This document shows, piece by piece, positions 32,525-42,644 of a stretch of 64,000 nt of DNA. Origin of the DNA: Perkinsus olseni (lineage: Eukaryota; Perkinsozoa; Perkinsida); NCBI GenBank assembly GCA_013115125.1, contig JABANN010000061.1, forward strand, positions 1 to 64,000, written 5' to 3'. The first letter of the stretch is position 1. Each line of letters starts with the position of its first letter. The translations under genes were made by a program, and so were the position numbers. Below the pieces are notes generated by a model. That model was not told the origin of the DNA. It saw only the letters and a program-made list of their open reading frames with translations, and did no database searches.

Positions 32525-33750
32525 AGGGATTTTTGCCCCTTTTTAACAAACCTTTATGTCGAACCCTGGGCTTCCCCATCGAAGAAACGCAGACTGAATG
32601 AGATCGAATTCCCTTACAGAGTCTCACTTCAAGAGGCTCAGACCGACGAGCCGGACAGCTTAGTGAAGTGGGACCTCCAACCTGTCGCCTCCTACTCGTG
32701 GGACCGTTCCTCAACCGCCAAAGAGCCACTCATCGCGATACCTGCACAAGCTCCTGTCTACAGGCCAGTCACTACGTCCTTCCAGGTTTACAAAGATACC
32801 GGGTGAGTTCTTCGGACGATGCGCAAGCATCTATGGTCGTGCCAATCTTCGTGCTGCTCAGGGAAGGCAGTAGAAAAATAGAGTGGGATCTCGGCAACCC
32901 CATGGAATCGGCTTTCCACGCTGTTGCTATATGTGACTCCGACTTCGACTGGTCCACTGTCGATCTGGTCACAGACCGAAACAATCTGAGGAAGTTGTTG
33001 AAGTTGGTGGACCCAGTGCAGGACAAGCCGTTTTTCCCGGGTGCTGAGGAAGGCTTCAAGATTCTCGCTGATGTCCCGGCTGGCAACAGACCGGTTGTGT
33101 TCACCGCCCACAGGGAAGGCTCTGCGAGGATTCCCAGAGGAGTAGGTATACCCTTCGAAGAACATATGACTGTGGTTCCCAATGGAGCGCGCACATGCGA
33201 GGAGTACCACAGGCTCGTACTGATGAATATCGGCAGTTTGAGAATCCTCGTAAGGACGGAGGTCGATGCTATGACGACCATTCCCGAACCAGAGTCTCTC
33301 TCTGATGAATGGATGCTCTGCAAAGGCAGTGAAAAGATGCGCTACCAGAAGTTTGGCAAGTTCAACGCCGATGACACCGTGGTCGAGCTGAAGAGCAAGA
33401 GCGCTTTCTTTCCTGATTTCCAGTGGAGATCTACATTCTACCAGATGCTACTTGGTAAGGTCGACAAGCTAGTTCTTGGCTGGCACAAGAGAGGCCTTTT
33501 CAAACCACCCACGGAGTACAAGATATCGCAAGTGCAAATCAAAGTGGAGGATGATGTTGACAAGCGTCTCCGTCAGCTTGGTGCTTTGCTTCAGCGCTTG
33601 ATAGATGTTTTCAAGCAGGAAAAGGTGCCAAAGGCGTTGGAGCTTAACTGGAGTGGCGGCCGAGCTGATCTTATCGTTCAACCGCGAGAAGTGTCAGACG
33701 ACACTGGTGTCACGGAGACTTGCAGATTCGTCGAATCATTCATTGAGTAG
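32525..33750 (+). CDS. DXO/Rai1-like decapping nuclease, copy C (start unresolved)
   Basis: Exons <32525..32802 and 32862..33750. Closely related to copy B across the domain: ASYSWDRSST...APVYRP, DFDWSTVDLVTDRNNLRKLL, motif II GIPFEEHM, motif III RTEVDAM, motif IV VELKSKS and WRSTFYQMLLGKVDKLVLGWH; all ligands are kept. A basic SKKRRLNE patch mirrors KKPR of copy B. The conserved frame has no ATG before PWASPSKKRR; an in-frame stop at 32501 closes it upstream. The nearest ATG (32556) is in another frame and meets a stop soon after. Either a short initiating exon lies upstream, or a frameshift hit the 5' end. The intron position equals those of copies A and B. Confidence 0.82.
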
Positions 33751-34387
33751 ATCGCCCAAACTCGTAATCGTATCGCCCAAGTGATCTCGAGATTGTTCAG
33801 TGTCGCTTGGTCGCGTCGTGTTGGATAGTTCTAGGTGGATCTGGGAAGGCTGCCTCGTTGAAGTTCAAGTGATCACTGCTCCTCCCACGTGCGGTGCAGC
33901 TTGTCGTATAAAGGCGCCCCCTGCTACAGCACCCGCCTACTAGAGACTCTGTTTGCTTCACAGGAGCTGACGCATGCAATATTCCCCGTTACGAGTTGGA
34001 ATTTTAGATCCGTTACAATCACTAATGGCTTAGGGAGATGAACGTGACCGTCTCACGAAATTTTCGTCTTTGATTTATGCCTCTTGAAGACATAGCAACA
34101 AAATAGGCCGTTGTGTGAATGCCTTTGCTATTGAAGTTTTGTTGTATACGGAAGTGGGTGGGTCCAGGTTACCACCTGGCCACTATGGCAACCACTCCCA
34201 GCGGAACCTACTCTTGCATGAGGTCGATAGGGATGACCGCGCCAAACCTACCGACCTGATAATTAAGGGTCTAGGTTGCGGTCGTGCGAGTAGCATAAAG
34301 TTCTCACGCGCCACGAAATTCCGTCTTTCGCGCAGTTTTCATCTGCGATCGCGTGTAGCGCGCGCCACTTTGATCGATCAATCCAGA
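33751..34387. other. Spacer between DXO array and TFIIF-beta gene
   Basis: No supported gene. A frame at 34115-34434 runs into the TFIIF-beta first exon but its upstream part looks random. The motif CACGAAATTTTCGTC with the related CACGAAATTCCGTC recurs at 34055 and 34313. Confidence 0.35.
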
Positions 34388-35772
34388 ATGGAATCTCAGG
34401 TTGACGAAGAGGGAGGAACCGTCGAGCCTCAAGGGTAAGCCCCGAAAACCGCTATACCTCTTCTCCCGAGGCTGCGAGTGTCTTGTGGAAGAGCCGGTCG
34501 CTATTCAGGTCTACTGAGGTTCTTGATCGGATAGAACGGGGTTTGGAAGTTGACCTGAATGCCCAGACCTACCTCGTTAAGCTGCCCCCGTGGTTGGCTG
34601 AGCGGGTGCGGTCCAGTGCACCGGGGACGGAGATAGGCAGGAGCGATCCTATCAACGGCACTGGGAAGGAAAAGTGCCGGTTTGCTGCTACTGGATGTGC
34701 TTTGCAAGGGAAGCCGTCCGACTTCGAGATTGTAATAATGGTTGTGGTAGAGTCTTGAGTACGAAGTGACCGATCCTGACGGGCACAGTTGTCGAGAAAG
34801 AACGGCATTATCGGCCATCACTGCTGTGGCTTGTTGTCTCAGCGTGCCACCGGGTCGACGCCCGATGGGCTGTATCTTTTCGGTTTCGGTGATGATAACG
34901 AGAGAGGTGAATTCGAGGATCTTGATGCTGATGAGGCGGACATCAAGGGCGGGTCGGATGTGACCGTCCGTAAAGTGATCGGCAATAGACACATGATGCC
35001 AATGCGAATGGACGCCAAATACAAGGCACTCCTCAAGGTAGCCAAGGGTCCGGCCTGCCTGGGGAGGAGCTTTCCCAGTGAGATAGAGATTGTCGGCTTT
35101 AGGAGCGGCTGGCTGCCTCCAATAACGTGGACCTGAAACACAGGACGGAAGTGGATACGAGATCGGCTGAGTATGCAGCTTGGCCACCTCGCGTCAGAAC
35201 AGTGGAGGATTGTAGTTTCCCTTCAGTGAGCTGTTGGCCTCGCAACAAGTAAAGATGTTCCAGTACGCGGCCTTCCAAGGGGAAGTGGACGATAATAATA
35301 GTGACGACGGATACTCATTCAACGAAGGGTAGTACCAGTAACGATGATGAGAAAAGGGCAACGGCTGGTGGTGACATGCAGGCCCAGTGCCAAGCGGATT
35401 AGGGTTGGAGAAGCCCCTGGGACGAGACGAACGCTGGGGCTTGGTGCTAGTGCCCTTCCCTTGCCTGACGTCCTCATGCGAGTAATAATTTTGTTTCATC
35501 ACACCTGGTCAAGCTTGGGCACGCGCCAATTTTCAGTTGCTAGTGGCAGAAGACTGCGGGTGGACTCTGCAGCAGATGGCCAAACGGTTAAGGGAGGAGG
35601 GCCTTACTGTCAATCTAACCCAGCTTCGACGTAACCTGGCGGATCTCTGCGATTATCAGCGAAGAGCTGGGGACAATCAACCGAAGTAGGAGCCAACCGA
35701 TTTGAGTAGGCCACCCTCACCTGCCCCCTTAGGTACTACTTGAAGGCAGAGTACAAGCAGGGCGGTGTGTGA
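34388..35772 (+). CDS. GTF2F2: TFIIF beta subunit (RAP30/GTF2F2 homolog)
   Basis: Starts at ATG 34388; exon 1 ends 34434, a 74-nt intron follows, and exon 2 begins 34509. TFIIF beta joins RNA polymerase II and stabilises the preinitiation complex. The N-terminal dimerisation domain shows DLNAQTYLVKLPPWLAERV and SSAPGTEIGR, matching WLVKVPKYLxxxW...G-EVG. A middle part has the conserved linker KVIGNRHMMPMRMDAKYKALLK (about 34970-35035). The C-terminal winged helix is LLVAEDCGWTLQQMAKRL followed by NLTQLRRNLADLCDY, and the last exon reads YYLKAEYK, the equivalent of WELKPEYK, ending at TGA 35770-35772. Exon ends between 34730 and 34850 and around 35200-35530 are approximate. Same strand as the DXO array and SSRP1. 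Confidence 0.8.
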
Positions 35773-35881
35773 CTGGAAGGAGACGATGATTTGAGTCTTG
35801 AGTTTCGAGAAAGCTTGCCTGTTGGGTTATGAGTTCCGCAAAGGGGTAACTTTGGTTAGTGTTTTGAAGGGGCTCCATCCC

Positions 35882-38266
35882 ATGGCTGACTCTGTCCCCG
35901 ATACACTGTCATATGGTAGTGCGCTCGAGGGGGAATTGAGGTCAGCAGCACTCGGTGGTAGGTACTGTGAGGACGGCTGGCCGATCCGCTACAGGCCTGT
36001 TCAAAGCCAACCATGAGATGCTTGGATGGCGGAATCGGCACACGGGTCAGACCACACAGCTGAATAAAGAGGTAGTATGGGGACAGGAGTGGAATACGGT
36101 AGTGGGTGGTTACTAGGAGTGACTCACTACCTATTACCCAATAATTGTTCAACTGGACTGCAGGGGAGTCGTAGTGGCCTTCTGTGTGGTATCATGTTGC
36201 TGTCAGGACATTGCCTCGGTGTCGTGGTATAAGGTCAGTAAGGAATGCATGTTGAAGGTGGGTGTGATAGGAGGGGACTCGAGGAGGGTTGATGGAGGCC
36301 GATCATGGTCAGATCGTAATGAAGAATGGGGATATCTACAAGTATGATGGCTTCCAAGACTCCAACTATGAGACTGTGAAGGCCTTCTTCAAGAAGCACT
36401 ACGAGCTGGATCTCAATAAGGAAAAGGTGGGTCTTGAAATTTGGCAAAACTGGCAGGCCTCTGCTATCCACCGATGATCAGGTCTCCACCCGTGGCTGGT
36501 GCTGGGGGGAGAGCAGCTGGTCTGGTCCAGAACTAGAGTTGAAGAATGCTGATCAGATGGCCTTTGAGATACAGGCTACCGACATCGCACAGGTAGATTG
36601 CCTGGCTGCCGTGGCCTTACGATAGTCGATGCTAAGGTTGTCCCTACTGGGAAGAACGAGGTGGCCCTGGAGTTCCACGTGGACGACACTAGAGATCCCG
36701 ATGATGAGAGCCTAGTGGAGATGAGGTGGGTGTTCGGGACCGTCGGCTGGAGGAATATTGTCGACTCTTGCCAGATTCTTCATTCCCAATGAAGAGTACG
36801 CATCCAAGCTCAAGGATGAGCTCATTCAGAAATCGGGAGCTGCTAGTGGTAATGTCTTCGTGAAAGTCCTAGCTTTCTTCTCCACTATTCTCTATTCGTC
36901 CAGGCGGCGGCACTACCATCTGCCAGTTCCTCAATATCCCTATTGTGCTGCCTCGAGGACACTACGATCTGGATATGTTCCGCTCGTCGTTCAAGCTGAG
37001 AGGGAAGTCATTTGACTACACCATCAAGTACATGAACGTGTCTAGAATGTTCATGCTACCCAAGCCTGATAGCGTCCACGTATCCTTCGTTCTGGGACTG
37101 GACCAACCGGTAGTGAGAGGAGACACTGTGGCAGGCCGCTGTACGAGTGATTGCTCACAGGTGCGCCAAGGTAACACAGCCTACAGCTTCCTGGTCATGC
37201 AGTACGACAAGGAGAGGGAGGTGGATGATTTCGCCATCAACCTGGACGATGAGGAATTGGAGAAATGCAAGCTTCAGAAGGTCGTTAACGGTAGTGAGGC
37301 ACCGCATTAGTCTGTTGGTCCGGCCTTCGAGGGTACGTGTTAGGGGAGAAGCTGTATGCTGTTATGGGGCAGTTGTTCAAGCATATGACTGGCAAGAACG
37401 TGGTGACGCCTTGCCAGGACTTCAAGGCCTCTAATGGATACAACTGCGTAGGCTGGCCGGGGGAAGGAGGGGTTCGAGGGGATCGTCGCCGTAGGTGAGA
37501 TGCTCCCATAAGGCCAATGATGGCTTCTTGTATCCACTCAAGAAGAGCTTCCTATTCGTTAACAAGCCAGTCATGTGGATAAGATACGATGACGTCCTGG
37601 CCGTTGGTAGGCGTTCGTGAAGGAGTATGCTCGAAGAGGATATCGTCGTCCACTTCAGAGTTTTCGCGTGCCGACTCTGGTTTCACGCAGACTCGTTATT
37701 TCGACCTTAAGATCTACCGCAAGGGTGAGGGGCAGCCCCATGACTTCCAGCAGATGGACAGGTAGTAGAAGCCTACGGTAGAGCGGTGGTGGGGAGTCTG
37801 TTACTGATTAGGTCCGAGTACAATGGTCTCATCGAGTTCATACAGAAGGCTGGTATAAGGATACGTAACCTGGAGGGCTCCGGACTGGGCCTGGGCAAGC
37901 GGTCTCGCGATGATGGATCCTCTCCTGGTGAGTCGTCCGGACAGCGGCAGCCTCGGGGATAGCTGTGACTCTGTTAGATGGTTCGCCTGACCTGGGTGAT
38001 GACCTACCGTCCGAGGATGAGAGCGATGATGAGGATTACGAGGATGCTGGTGGACCTGACAGCAGTAGTGATGAGGATGACGCTGATGAAGAAGATGAGG
38101 ACGCGGTAGGAAGGAAGCGAGCTTCGCTCCGCCACTCAGGGTCGATCGCTATATGGCCGTTGCGTTCCAGGCGAGCGATGATGAGAAGGAGAAGAAGCAC
38201 AAGCATAAGCATCGCCATCATCATCACCATCATTCCCATAAAAAAGAAAAGAAGCGCAAATCCTGA
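35882..38266 (+). CDS. SSRP1: FACT complex subunit SSRP1/Pob3
   Basis: ATG at 35882; early exons are 35882..35957, 35995..36071, 36207..36257 and 36298..36426, with more following. FACT handles H2A-H2B and reorganises nucleosomes for transcription and replication. Matches include FKANHEMLGWRNRHTGQT, the signature NGDIYKYDGF, TGKNEVALEFHVDD, then IVLPRGHYDLDMFRSSFKL followed by GKSFDYTIKYMNVSRMFMLPK (first PH-like domain), NTAYSFLVMQYDKE, and a second PH-like region (FLYPLKKSFLFVNKPVMWIRYDD) on exons around 37380-37600. The tail is a long acidic stretch (EDESDDEDYED...) then a Lys/His tail with six consecutive His. There is no HMG box, as in yeast Pob3. Stop at 38264-38266; several late exon ends are not pinned down. 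Confidence 0.85.
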
Positions 38267-38595
38267 ATTGCCGCATAAGGAGAGCCCTCTTACTATCACC
38301 ATTGCACGTCATTTCCCTAATCCACCTCGGCAGGCCTCGTGAGGCTGTGGGGTTGTGCAAGTATGTTAATTCACAAGCCTTGGTTGGTCTAGACGTGACC
38401 CCCTAGGGGCCTGAGGCAGCTCATCGGCGATGAGTCTTCGCGGCGACACTTTCGCTAGGCAGCGTGCTTGTCCTAGTTCATTAAAGTGCTCTGCTGTGAT
38501 GATGGTGCTGGGTCTCCCTATGCATTAGAGGGCATTCTTCGAGCTAGCCCCCTAGAGCGTAGTAGTCCTCCTCTTCTAGTTAGATTAGTACGTAC
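38267..38595. other. Intergenic spacer
   Basis: No gene seen; holds the SSRP1 3' end and the presumed promoter of the FHA-BRCT gene. Confidence 0.4.
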
Positions 38596-41200
38596 ATGTC
38601 GATACGGGTAACGCGACATCTCCGTGAGAATTCTGCCGCCTCTCAATCAGCCACAGCTTTTGATAGAGATCTCTCCCAGGACGAACCCCTCACACTCGGG
38701 TCCGACCCTCACAAGTGCAACATCGTGTTGAAAGGCCTCGCTGGAAGGCACTGTACACTACATCTAGAGCCATCATTGGCCTGGGTGTCGTGTACCGATA
38801 AGGGCTCTGGTCGGACCTTTCTGGTCACCTCTGACTCTATCGACCCCACCGGCCATAGGAACAGGATCAGGCTGGCCTCCCACAGTGACAGGAAGGAGAG
38901 GCTGCTGTATCAGCTCAGACAGGGCGACCGGCTGGTACTGAGTGATGGTCAAGGAGGCGACTGGGAGGTAGGATGGCAGTTGAGCGGAATTGAAGTGAGC
39001 TTGTTGCTGGCAGATCACCCTAACTTCGCTGCATGGTAATCGCAGGAGGTCCTCTGATGGCAGCTTTAACTTTGGTGGAGGGACCCAGGCCTACTGTCCG
39101 GCCAAGAAGAAGAGGCAGGACTTCGACACGTATTCTGAGGTTGGTCATGTCTTCTCCCCACCCCGCGACCTGTCTCTGCCAATCTCAGGGCAGCTTCTCC
39201 GATCGCACACTCTCGCCTAATGAGAACGAGAGGCATCGGGCCAATGCCATGGCCCAGGAAGAGGAGGATTCCCTGCCGCCGGGTCTGGACGAGACGATGA
39301 AGTTCTCCTTGGGAGAGCAGGGCCAATCGCTGTCGCCTGTTGTCCCTCTACTCCTCACAAGCGGCGAGGTAGTCAGAGATCTCGGTAGAGGCCCCCTTTG
39401 GTGTCCTTCCGATGGCAGGTGAACCCCGAGGACGTCTTTGGCGGGAGGGACTCTCTAGCTTCCCTAGCTAGCTTCGGGGAGGGCAGCAGCATACCTGCCA
39501 TACGCCCATCGACACCGGCAGCGGACCCTCGGGTCGAACACTGCGCGAGAGCAGGCCAACCTCATTTCTACTCACCCTTCAGGCTAGTATCGCTACGGTG
39601 CCGTACTGTCCTGGCACCACCTACAAAGACACAGTGAGTCCCCCTAGTCTGTTATGGGCCTCATTTCCTATCCCCTCTAGGCTTACCAGGACAGTGACCA
39701 GGACTCGGACACCAGGCCGTATGGCGAGAGAGGGGCGCTTAAAGCTGCTCCCACGGTAGTACTAGGAGCGTGCCGCCACGGGCAGCGCAGAGCCTAGCCT
39801 CCTCAGCGATTGTACGGCCATGAGTCTGAGTCGGCGCCGCCAACTCCCGTCCAAGACAGCTGCATTGAGGATGCGGAGGAGGAGATCAGCTCCCTCACTC
39901 CCAAGGCATCTACGGGCGTGGCCTCGGTGATGGCGAAGACCCGCAGGGTCCAGCCGCCGGATGAGGTTGAACTGGTATGTTCGATGGTCGATGAGGCTGT
40001 CAACCCGAACGACTTCCCTCTCAACATGATCTCGGAGGAAGAGGGCCTTCGCACCGGGATGACGATAAGCACTGATAGCGATGGTGATGATGAAGGAGAT
40101 GAGATGCCCTCTAGGGCCTCAGTACGAAGCAAGTCAAGGCCTCAGCCAAAGCCCAAAGCGAAGAGTAAGGCAAAAGCCAAGGCCAAGGCCAAAGGGAGAC
40201 CTAAAGCGAAGGCCCGAGGGAGAAGGAGCCCCCAGTCATCAGCCAGCAAGCGATCACGAAGAGTGAAGGTCGAGGATGATTGTGATGTCGGCAGCAGCAG
40301 TATTGAGGCTCCCCGGAGCCCAGTTAGTAAACGGAGGAGGCGGCAAAGTGCTGCCAATCCGGTAGGCGACGTGATGAAGGAGGAAGACAGAGTGAGGGCG
40401 TTGGATCATCGACGATTGATGGCCCTCTCGACCCTCAGGTGGCCATTTGCTTCAGCACCGAGTGCCGGCCCTCCGCGGCGGATGAGAGGAGAATAGCAGC
40501 CTGCGGCGGGAGGATAGCTGCTTCGGTCTCGAGTGGGTCGTCCGAGGCTCCCACTCTGCCTTTCCTCTGTGGGCGCTTTTAGGTGACGTTGCGATGTTTG
40601 TAGCCGATCGTCTCAAGCGTACAGCGAAGCTCATGTCTGCCATTTGCCGCGGTATACCCGTAGTGAGCAGCGAGTACATTCTACGATGCTTCGAGCGAGG
40701 GCAGATCACGCAGCCTTATGATGAGACCGACTGGCTTCAAGACGCGGCCGGGGAGCGAAGTTGGGGGTTCACTTTGAGCCAGTCGATCAAGTTGGCCAGA
40801 GACCGCGGGCCGGTGTTAAAGGATTACCAAGTAAACGCCGACTACCTCGGTCCGCGTTGGGCGCACTGATAGGCCGATAGGTCCACTGTGCCACCAAAGC
40901 CACGGCAACGAAGGACTTCAAGGAAATAGTAGCCGCCGCTGGTGGTACGTACCTTACCAGTCTCCCCGCCCGCATCCCTGAGGAACGTAGGCCCACATAC
41001 GTTGTCCAGTGATAGTGCCAGCTTCCTCGATGTGCTCAGGCAAGGACTCGCTGCTCGTTATAGTGGAGGACCGCGAGACTAGAGGGGACTTGCGACTTGT
41101 GCGGAAGCTGAAGCTCCCGAGTGTATACGTGAAGGAGCTGGTCATGGCAGCTGCTACTACGCAAGAGTTGGACCTCGTTAAGTTCACTGTGGAGATATAA
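38596..41200 (+). CDS. FHA and tandem-BRCT protein (MDC1-like DNA damage mediator)
   Basis: ATG at 38596, stop at 41198-41200, several exons. The N-terminal FHA domain (phosphothreonine reader) reads LTLGSDPHKCNIVLKG, GRHCTLHL and DKGSGRTFLV. A long acidic, Ser/Pro-rich middle follows. At 40130-40270 lies a basic run with alternating Lys-Ala and a GRPKAKARGRR stretch like an AT-hook/NLS. The C-terminus holds a first BRCT (FVADRLKRTAKLMSAICRGIPVVSSEYI...WGFTLSQSI, 40595-40800) and a second (KEIVAAAGGTYLTSLPARIP..., then LVIVEDRETRGDLR and a closing helix, 40915-41195). FHA at one end plus tandem BRCT at the other, with the RTxKxxxAxxRGIPxxS and GFxL motifs, is the MDC1 layout that reads phosphorylated H2A.X. 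Whether the phosphopeptide pocket is intact needs an alignment. Confidence 0.7.
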
Positions 41201-41388
41201 TTACAATCCATGCATAATGCTACCATCACCATCGTGAACATCCTACCCACCCTTGCTGACCTGCCGCGAGGCAGAGTACACTACCTTTTTTACTAACATT
41301 AACATCGAGTTGATTGAGTTTAGTTTGCTAGTTGGGGCTGCTAGGGGAGGCGTGCCGTTCCAACTGGGACAGTGTTGTTGTTCTAATA

Positions 41389-42216
41389 ATGGTGCTACTA
41401 CTGACTGAGGTCAGTCCGGGCGAATACGAAGTCGTTGGTCCAGCTAAGAAAGGCATTACTGCGAGGCTTCTCGAAGGGTGAGGCCACACCGCTCTTGAAG
41501 ACCATTGGTAGCTGGAGCAGCAGCTTACTTCAGTCACCTTCGACCCGATCCCTCCCTGCCTGGGTATACTCATTCGACGGAGGCACATGACTCGTTACCG
41601 TCGTTACAAGATTCCTTGCTGCTAGCACTCAAAGGGGTGCCGGGTACTCTTGTCTATATGACTGATGAGGCTGGTGGGTATCTTGGAAGATGCACAGTGA
41701 AGACCCTCCTCAATGGCGGCCGAGAGTAAGAGCAGCCCTTGCAGCGGGGGAGTCCAGCGGGGGCTGGATCTCACATTCAACCCTCGACGGCATAGTGCTA
41801 GGTCTAATGGCTTCCGTTTCCGGTTTCCGGCTGAGTGCTTGCAACTCGCCCTCTCGAGACCATCGTATTTTCCTATCAGTGTACTAATCTGTCGAGATGA
41901 TACGCCTGGCTATCGAAGGATGGTCATCTCAACTCGCGATGTGAAGTACATAGTGCCACCTGCCGACTTCGAACCTGTGCGGGATGTACAGGAGGCGATC
42001 CGAGCTGATGCGATTGCCAAGGAGGAGAAACAAAGGAGACACGTCTCTTTCCGGAGGTAGCCCCTCCCGGCAATCTTACCATCTTTTCACATCCTGGTCC
42101 TTCGCTCCCCGGACAGCTGACTACGTTGTCTGTTGCTGTTCAGGCATATCAAATCGCGACAAGAGCGAGAGAAGGCCGTGAGAGAGTATCAACAGAGAAC
42201 TAATTCGGGAGGCTAA
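41389..42216 (+). CDS. Unrecognised small basic protein
   Basis: Probable multi-exon gene from ATG 41389 (MVLLLTEVSPGEYEVVGPAK) to TAA 42214-42216. A middle piece reads LKGVPGTLVYMTDEAGGYLGR (41615-41685). The last two exons join as RRHIKSRQEREKAVREYQQ across an intron from about 42058 to the CTGTTCAG acceptor at 42143. The C-terminus is a charged amphipathic helix. The general look, short with a beta-rich start and a basic helical end, recalls an organellar ribosomal protein, but I cannot assign a family. Middle exon boundaries are uncertain. Confidence 0.4.
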
Positions 42217-42644
42217 TCATGAGCCCCTAATTCCGTATGTTTCTGCACGAGAGCATTGGTTTTGTTTTTTGCGCTGAATCAACTTAACAGCAGATCAGAG
42301 AGCTTGAAATCGGTCTTAAAGATAGTGCGAAAATATGGTCCTGGCCCAGTATGAAGTCTGCGGTGAATGCCAGGTTTAAATGTTGTATTAACTTCAAAAT
42401 ACACTAGTGGAAAACGGGGGATGTGCTCCTCACGCACCCTCTTCGGTCAAAATTAGTCTCCTAATCGTATACGCTTCATCATCAGGGTCTCTACTCGGGA
42501 ATCACCAACCTGCATTCCTGTTCTATAGAAGGTGTGAGATGTCGAGTGTAGCAGTCTGAGACTGGCCAGTCTCACTGTGCAATCGTCAACCGCGCGACCT
42601 CCAATCTCTCATTCTACGAGCAGCAGCACCTGTGACACTGCACA
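42217..42644. other. Intergenic spacer
   Basis: AT-richer, with no gene, RNA or repeat that I can support. Confidence 0.4.
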
